From NCBI GenBank assembly GCA_947650365.1, contig OX393550.1:54324879-54388878 (forward strand): DNA of 64,000 nt. Direction: 5' to 3'. This DNA comes from Chamaelirium japonicum. Its lineage: Eukaryota; Streptophyta; Magnoliopsida; Liliales; Melanthiaceae. A program made the translations under genes and the position numbers. The notes under the pieces were generated by a model. That model saw only the letters and a program-made list of their open reading frames with translations. It did no database searches and was not told the origin of the DNA. The stretch's first letter is position 1; every line of letters starts with the position of its first letter. Positions 11,111 to 23,169 of the stretch are shown one piece after another.

Positions 11111-12351
11111 ATACATGGAACTGTGTATCTCGATCTCTCTTCTTTCTCTACCTAATCGAAGCAGTCCCCTTGTACCCGGTTCTCTCGCTCTAGTCCGACC
11201 CTCTCTCTCTCATTCTCTTCATATTCTTTTTTTTTTCCCCCATGATCACACCCTTTTACTCCATACCAAGTGAAGCGAATTACTAAAACCGGTGCCTTGG
11301 GAAGCAAGCTACAATACACTATAAGTAGGGGGACATGAGCATGAAGAAAAGGGGGCGAAGGATCATCATCATCCAGTTTTCCATAGAGTGTTCAGCAAAT
11401 TGTAATAGGGAGAGTGTGCGAAGAGAGTACGTAACATTGTTTTCGGGTCATTTCAAGAAGAAGGTTTTGCAGTACTTGTAATCGTATTCATTTTTTTTAA
11501 TAAAATTTATTCTGTTGCTCTATTCTCATGCTCTTTGTTCTTTTTCCAATGTCTCATTTTATTTACTGTACCCATAATTCCACCATGGTCGGCTAAACTC
11601 CTCTCCGCCAGGGAGAGGGGTTGAGGCCATGGTAATTAAGTAGGTAGTTTTCTCTCTTGTAAGTCACTCTTGATTGCACTTAATGTTATTCCTCTTAGTT
11701 AGTTGATTGTAATTCTAAAGCGAGAGTGAAGATCACCCATCCTCTATTAGGGATTCGGTGATTCTTCAAAACTCCCACATTGAATCGTCGACTAAGATGA
11801 TTAAATTTATTATTTTCAAATCTAATTTATGTTATATAAATTCTCACAACTGAGCGAGTTATACTTCTTTACTATAAGAAGGACCTTGTTCTTAAAATTG
11901 TGAGGGTATTATATAATTAAATTAGATAAAATGGACCTTAATTCTAAATTTTTCACTTGAGGCGGTAAAACTTCCGTTCTCAAGTGTGGATTATCGAGAG
12001 TGACGCTGCAAGAGAAGTCGGCTCCTCACCATGGTTTACAAATCCCTCTCCTAGGCGGAATTTCTTCTTATATTTTCTAAAATTATCAATTATTAGTATT
12101 AGTTCTACGATTTACTTTCTAAAATAAATTATTTTTTAAATAATAAAATCCAAACTCCCTTCATTTCAATTTAGTGTTATTTGTGATCTCTTTTCTCTAG
12201 GCATCTAATTACGTATGGTTCGATTCCTTACTTGCCATATACTAGTTAAAGTTCTCTGATTTATGTATGCAGGTATTGAAATTTTTTGATAAATCACTTC
12301 ACTCCAACGATAAACAAAGAAGTAGTTATCAGCTACTACCCTAGCCGACTG
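11111..12351 (+). other. LTR-like region with TATA and poly(A) signal
   Basis: A TATA-like CACTATAAGTAGGGGG lies at about 11308-11323, and AATAAAA at about 11499-11505 follows at roughly 180 bp, the spacing expected across an LTR R region. AGGGAGAGGGG lies at about 11609-11619. I cannot define TG/CA ends or a primer site, so assignment to an LTR is an inference. No coding region is seen. Confidence 0.4.
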
Positions 12352-13165
12352 TGTTAGAGTTTTGGCTCAGTTTTGGCAAAGACAAAACGCAAAGAGAAGC
12401 TATGAGCGTACCCATCAGAGGGAGCGCCCACTCCCTGGAGGGTGCCAAAATCAAGGCCATAATGAGGGTTGGCGCCCTTGGTGCCAACTGTGTGGCGCCT
12501 AGTCCCCTGAGGACGCCACCCTCTCTAGCTAGCGCCCTGGGCGCCGACTATGCGGCACCCTAGGAGCCAGTTTCGGTAGTTTTTCGATAGGGGCTATAGG
12601 ATTGGCGCCCTTGTCAGCGCCCTGGGTGCCACTGGGCGCCAAGCATTATTCATGCGCGAGTTGGGCTCGCGAAGGCATGGTTTTGTAGGGCTTTAAATAG
12701 GGTTTTCACCCTAGGTTTTGCAAAAGGGGTTGTCATTGTATTTGACAGCTCGTTTTAGGGTCTTCCTTTGGGCGTCTTGCTTGTGTTTGAGAGACAAAGA
12801 AGATCATAGATCTTGAGAGGAGATTGATCTCCTTGAGATCCGATGGGGCGAGGAAGACGAAGAGGGTTGTAAACCCCAAGATCTAATTCCATTGCTTTAA
12901 GGGCAGTGACCGACAACCGCAGAGGTAGGGATTTTCGAACTGCATGATAAAATCTCTTTGTGTCGTATGGATTATTTATTTGCTCTATTTTCTCGGTGAT
13001 TATTGGATCATTCTTGGTGGATTTGATCCTTCTATTTGGATCGTCGAAGATCCAAAAACCCCAAATCGCATCCACAAGAGTGAGGCGGCGGATTGAGACC
13101 TTGTCTGTAGTATTTTCGCGCTAATAACTGATATCTAGCCGAGGTTTTAGAGGGTTTTATGTCAA
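12352..13165 (+). mobile_element. Copia (TNT1-like) 5' LTR
   Basis: The LTR starts TGTTAGAG. It has a TATA-like GCTTTAAATAGGG at about 12690-12702. A degenerate initiator-Met-type primer site (TATCAGACATAGC) lies at about 13169-13180, just before the gag ATG, so the right end is approximate. The U3 part is rich in GGCGCC-type motifs (12426-12645). No 3' LTR is in the window. Confidence 0.6.
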
Positions 13166-13196
13166 TCTATCAGACATAGCCGAAGAGAAGACCACC

Positions 13197-15625
13197 ATGG
13201 GTAGTATGAAGGTTGATCTCAAGCTGTTCGACGGGAAGACCAATTTCACGCTATAGCAGAGAAAGATGAGGAATATCTTGATACAGCAAGATCTCCTAAT
13301 GTGCATTATGGGCAAAGAGCATGCACCGAAGAAGACAACGACTGAAGTCAGGGCGAAAGTCGATCAGAAGGCAATGAGTTCTATAGAGCTTCATTTGTCA
13401 GATGAAGTCATGTAAAATTTCATGGAAGAAACATCAGCGAAAGGTACTTGGGATAAATTGCAGTCGCTGTACATGGGAAAATCCCTCTTGAACATATTAT
13501 TCTTGAAGGATGAATTATACGATTTGTGTATGGATGAATATAGTGATCTGATAGAGCACCTGAACCGGTTCAACCGGTGTATTTCAGATCATCTACGGGT
13601 GGGGTGAAGTATGAAGAAGACGACAAGGCACTACTCTTACTAAGTTCTTTTCTACCATCCTACAAGCACTTCAGGATCACCCTAATGTTCGGCAAGGAGA
13701 CTCTCAAGTTCGAGAAGGTCGTCCAGGCAATCATCTCCTATGCAAAGATGTGCAAGAATACAGGAAAATATACAAAGGGTGCGGGACTCATTATAAAGAG
13801 CTCTCATAAGCACCGAGGCTGATCGAAGGATAGGCATGCCAGAAGCCAGAGCCGAGATAAGAGTCATTCGATGTCCAAAGGACGATCGAAGAATCTAAAG
13901 TGCTGTCACTATAGGAAGAAAGGCCACATCAAGAGATATTGCTTCGAGTTGGAAGATAAGACGAAGGAGAAGGGGAAGAAGACGAAGAGCCCCGACACAA
14001 CGGGTGTCGTTTTCCAGAATGGCGATGGTGAGTTGTTCTCTGTATCCTCAGATAAATCCTCATCTCAGTGGATCCTTAATAGTGGTTGTACGTTCCATAT
14101 GTGTGCAAACAGGGATTGGTTCGATACATGTGAGGAGAAAATTTGCGGCGAAGTTCTTATGAGGAACGATGCCTCCTACAAGGTGGTAGGCATAAGAATA
14201 GTTAGGCTGAAGATGAATGATGGTACGATTTGTTTGCTAGGGAGCGTAAGACACATTCCATCTCACAAGAAGAATCTTATTTCTTTGGGTGTTCTAGATA
14301 CAAACGGGTACACCTACTCTTCGAGAGATAGGAAGATCCAAGTTACTAAAGGATCATTGGTGGTGATAAGAGGAGAGAGACAGGCGAACAATCTTAATAG
14401 ATTGTCTAAGAGTACAGTCTTGGGTGGTGCGAGAGTCTCCACAAACATTGGTTCAGAGTGAGATCCGGCAATGCTATGGCATCAGAGGCTGGGCCACATG
14501 AGCAAAAAGGGCCTGTAGGAACTACACAGAAGGAAGCTGCTGAAAAATATAGGCGAGTGCAAATTGGAGTTGTGCCGTTCATGTATCATGGGACAGCAGT
14601 CCAAGGTTTCGTTCAAGTTGGCTTCTACTAAGAAAAGGGCGAAGGGCGCTCTTGACTATATTCACTCTGATGTTTGGGGACCGGCTCTGACTTGTTCGCA
14701 TGGTAGAGCATGGTATTATGTCATATTTCTGGATGATTACTCCTGGAAGGTTTGGGTCTACTTCATACACGAGAAGTCCATGGTGTTTGATAAGTTTAAA
14801 TCTTGGAAAACAAAGGTGAAAAACCTGATAGGGAGGAAGATCAAGTACTTGAGGAGCAACAACGGAGGCGAATACAAGGATGGAAGGTTCATCGAGTTCT
14901 GTCGGCCGGAGGGCATTATCAGATACTTCACGGTGAAGAAGATCCCTCAGTAGAATGGCACTGCAGAAATGATGAACTAGACTCTCATGGAGAAAGAGTG
15001 GTGCATGCGAGTGCATGCAAATCTGCCCGAGTCCTTTTGGGCAAAGTCGGTTAAGCATGTGTGCTATTTGGTTAATCGATCTCTCTCGAAGCTACTCGAA
15101 TTCAAATATGTCAAGGAGGTATGGTCTAGGAAAGATGTGGATCTTTCCACGATAAAGGTGTTCGGATGCAAGGCGTTCGCTCTTATCCCGAGTGATGAGA
15201 GGAACAAGTTGAAGCAAAAGTCGTAGGAATGCCTGTTCTTGGGCTTTAAACGAGGTGTGAAGGGTTTCAAGTTATGGGATCTGAAGAACCGGAAGAAGAT
15301 TGTTAGTAGATATGTCATCTTTGATGAGATGACCATGCCTATGGTAGAGGCAAAGGCCGATGCGACAAAATCAAGTTAGGAAGAGAAGACTGTTACAGAG
15401 GTTCCAATTATCTTGACAGATAAGGGTGAAGCAGTCGGCACATCCGAGAGTGATGTGGACAAGCAGCAACAGGTGGAGACACCGATGGAGACTCAGGTGA
15501 AGGCTCCGGTACAGACTCAAGTGGAGCCTACAGACACAGCTTTGAGAAAGTCGAAAAGGTCTATCATACCACCTCAGAGATATCGTTGGGATGATGAGGC
15601 TTGCTATGCCTTCATCATCAGTTTA
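13197..15625 (+). pseudogene. Copia gag-protease-integrase remnant (TNT1-94-like)
   Basis: In order along the plus strand there are: a Copia Gag domain (KLFDGKTNF at the start, LLLLSSFLPSYKHF, EKVVQAIISYAK), a CCHC knuckle (CCHYRKKGHIKRYC, about 13902-13944), a protease region (SQWILNSGCTFHMC), a pre-integrase segment (LWHQRLGHMSKKGL), the integrase core (DYIHSDVWGP, FLDDYSW, SNNGGEY) and an FGCKAFALIP segment. The match stops in the linker before reverse transcriptase, where the sequence passes into a gypsy LTR. The remnant carries several breaks and is a fossil. Confidence 0.85.
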
Positions 15626-17808
15626 AAATAATAGTTTAAAAGGTCATTATAAGAAATTTTTATACAAAATTTAAAATAAAAAACGGACTGTGCCATTGCG
15701 TCCGTCTCGTCGAAACGATTAAAAACCATATATAAACTTTTTCATTTTGAACTCATTTAAAGCATCAAAAATTTAAAAGAAAAAGATTATATATATATGT
15801 GTAAACTTAAATAGCCAATAAAAGGATTCGAACCCAAGACCTTTTTATAAATTCTTAAAACAATTTCCTCTAACCAAAAATCCTTTAAGACTTTTCTGTT
15901 TAAAAATAATAAAACTAATTGTTATTATATAACCAGAATACCAATCGACATCTGTGACCGTTCGTTTCCAAATCGGACGGCCAGAATATGAAACGACAGA
16001 TTTGCAATAAAGCGCCCGGGACTCTTCGTATTCCCGGATGACCTATATAAACCCCCCCCTCCCATAGACATCTGCACACAAGTCCTTGCGACCAAGCGGG
16101 CCCCACCATCCGCTTCCTGCCGGCCGCCGGCCGCCGCCCGCCGCCGCCGGTCGCCGCCGCCGGCCACCACCGATCGCCGCCCACCACCTCCGGCCGGCCA
16201 CCACCACCGGCGCCGCCACCATCTCCGGCCGACCACCACCTCCGGCCGGCAACCACTACCGGCACCGCCACCATCTCCGGCCGACCACCAGCTCCGACCG
16301 CCGCCGCCAGCACCTCCGGCCACCACCTCCAGCCGCCACCACCACCTCCGGCCGAGCGCCGCCTCACAACACCCCGGGTTGTCGGGTCGGGTCGGGTATG
16401 AGTTTAAACCCATTTAAATTCGGGTTTCAACCCGTTATAAAATATTAGTGCAAAAATGCAAGACGTTATATTAGAACCCATGACCTCTTTAAACTAGAGC
16501 CTAAGAAGGTTTACTCTAACCAGTAAAACAATTTATAATTTCTGTTAAGAATCAACTAATATTAAATATATAGATTATCAAGGTAAACTGTATTGACCGT
16601 ATCTTACCCATACGGACTCTGATTTGAGTTCCGTCAGAGGCGTTGGATTCGTAATGACAAAATACACCTACTGAGATCATACAATACCATAACCGATAAT
16701 TAAAAAGTAAAATTACTATTTTACACGGTCATAACCTCTTCATTCTAACTCGGAATTGAGTTCCGTCTGCGGCCACGGGTTCGTAATAAAAAGCTCTACA
16801 AAATGAATATAAATTTAAGATATTTTGGAATTGACAAAAATGCCCCTAAAGAAGAAAACCCATTAGTTCACATCGAAAAATGTTGGAAAAATCCTAGAAA
16901 AATTTAGGATAAAAACTAACCAATTATTAGTAACATATTTTCAGGTTTTGAGCGTACTAAAGCTTCCTTATCAGGAGTAAAATTTTGCAACGGTTCAGGT
17001 AGGGGATTTAAACTAAGTTTGTTCATGCTAAGTATATGCTATGGAATGTCGATAATTTGCTATGGAATGGTAAATTTTGAAATACGTAATCACTTATTTG
17101 GGTGTGGGGCTGTCCCTGGCTTGCGAGCCTAAAAGATAAATCCTGGGTGTGGGGCTGTCCCTGGTTGCAGGCCAAAAAGATAATCCTGGGTATGGGGCTG
17201 TCCCTGGCTGCGGGCCAAAAAGATAAATCCTGGGTGGGGGGCTGTCCCTGGCTGCGGGCCAAAAAGATAATCCTAGGTGTGGGGCTAGCCTTGTTGCGGA
17301 CTAAAAGTACCCGGGTAAGGAATGAGATTCCTACCCTGGCCGGAAGAGCAAAAAAGGGAATCGGGTGATTAATGTTTTAATTATTTATTTTTCATAGTCA
17401 TGTTTATTGCTTTCAATACATATTATTTAGCATGAACAAAACTAAGTCATTGGTGAGTCAGTGGATAGAACTCACCCCCCTACAGATGATGTGCACCCTA
17501 CAGAGACAAACCCTGCAGGACTTGAAGAAGATGAGGAGCGATCGGGAAACGATCCAGAAGGAGTTGAGGACCCGCTGTACACCCCTTTCTACGATGATGC
17601 CAGAGCCGAAATATAAAGTGTCGTTACAGAAGAAAAATTTAGGCCTTAGGATTTTTGTTTTCAAGAAATGTATCAAACAATGGTTTTTATAATAAAGTGG
17701 CTCAGTTAAGTTCCAATTTTGATGGAATTTATTTATACCAAAGTTTTTATTCATAACACCCCAGTATTATACGGGTTGAATAAATCCGTAAAATATCGGG
17801 GCGTTACA
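15626..17808 (+). mobile_element. Chain LTR 1 (gypsy, TR-GAG-like family)
   Basis: This is the first of four LTRs of one family. It lacks about the first 15 bases of the family's TGTAACAACCC start and abuts the Copia remnant. The other parts are present: U3, TATA (CTATATAA, about 16043-16050), a GC-rich CCG/CAC tract (16090-16360), a 43-44-bp repeat array with GGGTGTGGGGCTGTCCCTGG (17100-17300), and the terminus GGGGCGTTACA at 17808. A primer site follows at once. Fossil. Confidence 0.9.
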
Positions 17809-20608
17809 ACTTGGTATCAGAGCCTAGGTAATAGGTCCTAGGAATTAAAAATTTGTCTAGAAGGACATCGATAGGATAGTCATTTAACCTAGAACACAAG
17901 TTAGGCACATGTGAAGTAGATCTAGGTACACTTAACCCTAGATAATTAAGACATTGATGACCTAAGATAATTAATTGGTAGAACAAAGCATATATATACC
18001 TAAACTTAAATTTAGGATACCTCTTTTAAATATTTTATAATAGCTTTCGATGAGTAGGTCTGAGACAATAAATTTTGAACTCTGAAAAGTTAGTCAACCC
18101 AGAAGACAATATAATACATCGAAATTAGAACGTATGATCACTTAAAAAGAATTAGAAACTAACTAGAATTATAGGATGCCGCTTTATAACGTTATGGAAG
18201 CATAAGAAGCTGTTATAAACCCTAGTAATAACTCAATCAGGGTAAGAAATCTCTAATGAGTAACTTAATTTAAGGTCCTATCTCCTAAGACCTCTTTTTG
18301 AAAACACGTTACGACAGTATCTTAGCAGAAATAATGATCATCCGAAAGAAAAAATTATTAAGTCTTTTATTAATGTAAACTTAGTCGTGTATCAAAGACT
18401 AAAACTTCTTTCCTGTGTAACCTGAAACCTATCCAAAGTATTAGAACCTTACCTAGGTTAATCAATCTTGATAAGAATAGGTTAACTCAGAAATTAGATT
18501 TATGTACGCCAATTACTCGAGAAAATAAAGCATCCTTGATAACTCCTATAAGAACTAAGATACTTTTCGAATGAATGTTATAGTTGAGAAGTTCATGGAC
18601 TCCAACCTCAAGCGGTTAGTAACATACAAATGATTGACACAAATAAGTAAAGTTTTTAAATATAGTCGAGTTGAATGTAGAATACTAGTCACTTCCTAGT
18701 ATTTAATTTATACAAAAACATGGTGAGATCTGGGTTATATCATTAGTGCATAGAGAACTGATTCCAAGTACATAATTGACTTAAAAAAAAAAAAAATTAT
18801 AACATGTACTGTGATAATTAGGGTTGAGGTTAATCATTATTTTTCTCGAATTCAAGTTCAACGGAAAGGGCTACCTAGGAAAGGGCTGCCTAGAGTTAGG
18901 TGGAGCCGTTCCATGGGAAAAAGGGCTGCCAATTGCCAGTGTGGAGCCACCTAAGGTGGAGCCGCCTAGGACTTTGACTTCGAGATCATGATAGTTTACC
19001 TCTACATCCTAAATGATCAGAGTTAAATAGTTAAAGTTTTTAATAAAAAAAAAAAAAAAAGTAATCGAAGTACAGATGTGAAATTAAGAACATCAAGGGA
19101 TTGGATACAAGTTAGAAAAGGGAAAGCAATAGAAAACCGAAGTTTTGGCACAGACAATATTGGACAAAGATTTCGGGACAGATTAGCAGTTACTGATGCT
19201 CCTTATTTACAAGAAAGATATATTAACAGAAACTCATTGGGCAAAATTTTTATAAGAACATGTAGGAACTACTTATAAGTTATGAGCATCCATTTTTTTA
19301 ACCTCCTTTAGGAATAAAGTATATGTAGCCATTAACAAGTTTCTCGACGATTGTCAAGACCAAAAGTATTTTTAGTCGGATTCCAAAATTTGAACCGTCC
19401 CCAAACTAGATCACTAGAATTGCCCCAACTCTTAGGTCAACTCTATTCTTATATCATTGTGGTTCCTGGTGAATACAGTAGCCAGGTACAGTTGATGTGT
19501 GAGTAGAGAAAGTCAGAAAAATTTTATTCTCAAACCCTAGAATTTATTGCCTTATTGAATCCCATAAACAAGACACCCAAATAAGTTAATAATTACCTCT
19601 TAGGAAAAAAAAAAAAGATTGATATTATAATGAAAAGATTTACTATAAGAGATTTCAAGGTGAGCAAAGTAATATTAAAACTCCAAAAGGTTAACGATTA
19701 AAATTTTCTATTCAAAATATATTATCAAAATGTTAGGAGCCCTACATCAACTTATAGAAAAAGATAGATTCCTCCAAAGAAAGCTCATGAATTGGGGTTA
19801 TTTTAAAGGAATTCAAAGAATTAAAACCCCCTGCGTTTACAGGAGAACCGGATCCTCTAATTGCAGATAGATGGCTAAAGCAAATAGGAAAAATATTAGA
19901 GACTTTGAAGGCAACGGATGAACAGAAAGTCACTTTAACTACTTATATGTTAGAAGGAGAAGCAGATTACTGGTAGGATTCTGTCAAGAGGACCCAAACT
20001 AATTTCACTAGGGAGGAGTTTATCAAAGTTTTTTTTTTTGGAATAATATTTCTCAGATGCTGCTAGAGATAAAATGATTGCAGAATTCTTAGAACTTTTT
20101 CAAGGAAAGCTTAGTGTTTCCAGTATGAAGCCAAGTTTACTGAACTGTCACGTTTTGCCCAGTATCTAATAGCCACTGAAGAACTAAAGAGCAAAAAATT
20201 TGAACAAGGTTTGAATCCTCATATTCGAACCAGAGTGGCGGTACTCCGTATTCGAAAATATGGAGAACTAGTACAAACTGCTTTAGTGGCAGAACGAGAA
20301 TGGGAGAAAACTCGAAAAATATTTGAAAAGAATAGACTGAAAAGAAGTACACTATTGATAGAGTCAAATAAAAGACCAAAGATACAAGAGTTTCCAACAA
20401 AGATGGGTAGTCCTCCAATATCTACAGGACCTCGGACTTGCTTCACATGCGGATCACGGGATCATTTTCAACGATACTGTCCTCGTTTGAATAGTAACAT
20501 TCTAACCAGTCCTCCTTTTCGAAATGCTCCACACGTACCTGTAGCTCGCACCACTCAAAATCAGAAGGTGCCTGAAAAAGCATTTACAATATCTACTGAG
20601 GAAGAATC
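17809..20608 (+). mobile_element. Chain internal region 1, 5' part
   Basis: TTGGTATCAGAGC at 17811-17823 is the initiator-Met tRNA primer-binding site. A leader of nearly 2 kb follows with no coding sequence, including a GC-rich patch with GGTGGAGCCGCCTAGG-like motifs (18860-18970) and short A-runs, and then gag. Element A is inserted at 20609. The bases GAATC at 20604-20608 are repeated at 33345-33349 as its target-site duplication. The region resumes at 33345. Confidence 0.9.
19742..20603 (+). pseudogene. Chain gag 1 (chromovirus-type)
   Basis: The remnant encodes Ty3/gypsy Gag segments in order: PPAFTGEPDPLIADRWLKQI, TTYMLEGEADYW, an AKFTELSRFAQYL-like stretch, FEQGLNPHIRTRV, then a CCHC knuckle (CFTCGSRDHFQRYC) near 20440-20481. 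No reverse transcriptase or integrase follows in any copy of this family. The frame is broken by a few lesions, and internal regions 2 and 3 show the same ones. Its 3' part lies beyond element A. Confidence 0.85.
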
Positions 20609-21297
20609 TGTGGGGGAAAATCTTCGTGCCGACCAGAAGACTCTCGCAGCACCAGTCAATTGAAATTGAAGTTGACGTTGGAGATCGTTGGTCGATCTGT
20701 TGATCGAAGTTGAAGTCTTTGATATGTAAACAGAGATGCAATCAGAGAGATTGTTGACACGAGGTGTGATCTCGGAGTTCAGCCGAAGCCTACGTCTCCG
20801 TGCTATAGGGAGCAACCCGAATTCACTAACACTTATGCTGGAGTGATCTCGACAGGCCGAGTATCACTGTAAACACTGATCTCTTCGAGAGAGAGAAGAA
20901 GATCAAAGAGAGGTGGAAGATGGGAAGTTGGAAATCCCAGAGCTCTGGTTTTTAGAACTGAGAATTCGATCTCTTTAGAATCGATCCTTTTACATTTGAA
21001 GACTCTGCTATTTATAGGATTTTCTGGTGGTAAACGGCGGTCTCTGCTGCCGTATCTGGGGATCCTCCAGGTAAGGCTGGTGGGCTCCGCTGCCGTCTTA
21101 GGGGGCCCACCAGGCAGGGCCGGTGGGTCCCGCTGTGGTATTCGGGGGCCCACCAGGCAGGGCTGGTGGGTCCCGCTGTAGTCTTCGGGGGCCCACCAGG
21201 TAGGGCCGGTGGGTCCCGCTGTGGTACTCGGGGGACCACCAGGCAGGGCCGGTGGGGCCCGCTGTTTGCAGACTTCTTGCCAAAATTTGCACCCACA
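20609..21297 (-). mobile_element. Element A 3' LTR
   Basis: 689 bp, bounded by TGTGGGGG and CACCCACA on the plus strand. The minus-strand TATA motif CTATAAATAGCAG lies at about 21007-21019. A U3 array of four units with GGGCCCAC and GTGGGTCC lies at about 21090-21262. Confidence 0.93.
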
Positions 21298-21315
21298 GTT
21301 ACCCCCTCCAAGTTA
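21298..21315 (-). promoter_or_regulatory. Element A polypurine tract
   Basis: The minus strand reads CTTGGAGGGGGTAACTG into the LTR. The same tract precedes the 3' LTR of element B (58603-58619), and a close relative precedes that of element C. It is the expected plus-strand primer site of reverse transcription. Confidence 0.85.
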
Positions 21316-21419
21316 GCTAGAGTACGTTCTGGCTGGCTTGGATTTGGTGCAAAAAACAGCAACATCCTGTCTAAAGAAGGTACAAAAGAGGCTTGCCAAG
21401 TGTTAGCACCAAAAAAAAG

Positions 21420-22725
21420 ATTTGATCGGTCAAATTTGACCGATCGGTCAATTTTGACCGAACGGTCAATTTTGACCGAACGGTCAATTTCAACCGGTCA
21501 AGGATCGAGTGATCGGTCAAAAAACACGGTTTTTTGACCGATCTAGTGGAATTTTGACCGATCGGTTGATTTTGACCGATCGGTCAATTTGACCGAACGG
21601 TCAATTTCAACCGGTCAAGGATCGAGTGATCGGTCAAAAAACATGGTTTTTTGACCGATCCAGTGGAAATTTGACCGATCGGTTGATTTTGACCGATCGG
21701 TCAATTTTGACCGATCGGTCAAATTTGACCGATCGGTTAAAATTTGACCGAACGGTCAATTTCAACCGGTCAAGGATCGAGTGATCGGTCAAAAAACATG
21801 GTTTTTTGGCCAGATCTAGTAGAAAATTGACCGATCGGCTGGTTTTGGCCGAACGGTTATGTTTTAACCGTTCGGCTAAAATCAACCGGTCAGGGTTTGG
21901 GTGATCGGTAAAAACCCTCAGTTTTTTGGCCAGATCTAGTAGAAAATCGACCGATCGATTGATTTTGGCCGAACGGTCATATTTGACCGTTCGGCTAAAA
22001 TCAGCCGGTCAGGGTTTGGGTGATCGGCAAAAACCCTCAGTTTTTGGCCAGATCTAGTAGAAAATCGACTGAACGGTTGATTTTGGCCGAACGGTCATAT
22101 TTGACCGATCGGCTAAAATCAGCCGGTCAGGGTTTGGGTGATCGGCAAAAACCCTCAGTTTTTGGCCAGATCTAGTAGAAAATCGACCGATCGGTTGATT
22201 TTGGCCGAACGGTCATATTTGACCGATCGGCTAAAATCAGCCGGTCAGGGTTTGGGTGATCGGCAAAAACCCTCAGTTTTTGGCCAGATCTAGTAGAAAA
22301 TCGACCGATCGGTTGATTTTGGCCGAACGGTCATATTTGACTGATCGGCTAAAATCAGCCGGTCAGGGTTTGGGTGATCGGCAAAAACCCTCAGTTTTTG
22401 GCCAGATCTAGTAGAAAATCGACCGATCGGTTGATTTTGGTCGAACGGTCATATTTGACCGTTCGGCTAAAATCAGCCGGTCAGGGTTTGGGTGATCGGC
22501 AAAAACCCTCAGTTTTTGGCCAGATCTAGTAGAAAATCGACCGATCGGTTGATTTTGGCCGAACGGTCATATTTGACCGTTCGGCTAAAATCAGCCGGTC
22601 AGGGATTGGGTGATCGGAAAAAACCCTCAGTTTTTGGCCAGATCTAGTAGAAAATCGACCGATCGGTTGATTTTGGCCGAACGGTCATATTTGACCGTTC
22701 GGCTAAAATCAGCCGGTCAGGGTTA
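21420..22725. repeat. Element A 118-bp tandem array
   Basis: The landmark CAGATCTAGT recurs at 21811, 21931, 22049, 22167, 22285, 22403, 22521 and 22639, giving periods of 120, 120-118 and then a regular 118 bp. The left part (21420-21790) is an older, less regular version. Each unit is full of the palindrome GACCGATCGGTC and variants (CCGAACGG, CCGTTCGG). The right units are nearly identical, so they are recently amplified. The array lies between the polypurine tract and the antisense gene promoter. Open frames across it are artefacts. Confidence 0.92.
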
Positions 22726-22983
22726 GTTTTGAACCTGTACTTTCGAAGAAGTGGTATAGCTTGTTCTTCTCCTTTGATCTTTGGCAGTCTTGAATATTGA
22801 TGGAGTTTGATTTTTTTCTTGCTTTTGCATCTTTGGTCTTTTTTGAATGGTTCTTCTGAACCGGCGGTCCGGTTCACTCGGACCGGTGGTTTGCTTGGAC
22901 CGTTGGTTTGCTCGGACCGGTGGTCTGACGTTTCGCCTGGTCGCGACTGTTCGCCTGGTTTTGCGCTTGCTACGGATGGATGC

Positions 22984-23070
22984 CACGTGTACCTACAAAA
23001 ACACGCGATTTGATATGGTGAAGACACGTGTCTTCTCGATTTGCGCACCTGTTTTACCCTGGGTATATAA
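22984..23070 (+). promoter_or_regulatory. Promoter of element A antisense gene
   Basis: Two CACGTG G-box cores lie at 22984-22989 and 23025-23030, 41 bp apart, followed by the TATA box GGGTATATAAG at 23061-23071. The ATG is at 23170, which allows a 5' untranslated region of about 70 bases. Element B has the same layout and spacing. A CGGACCGGTGGTTTGCT-like short repeat lies just upstream (about 22855-22930). Confidence 0.75.
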
Positions 23071-23169
23071 GTTTCACATGCTGTCATTTTTCGCCTCACG
23101 CTTCCAAAAATTTTCAAAGTCCAGATCCTTTGCTTCCTTCTTCTTGTTCATTTCCTTTCGATCAGTTAA

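Noticed and set aside
17811-17823. Possible tRNA gene signal near TGGTATCAGAGC motifs
   Set aside because: Only the short tRNA-complementary primer site is present, directly after an LTR. There is no cloverleaf.
21420-22725. CRISPR-like regular spacing
   Set aside because: The whole 118-bp unit repeats with no unique spacers, in a plant retrotransposon. It is a tandem array.
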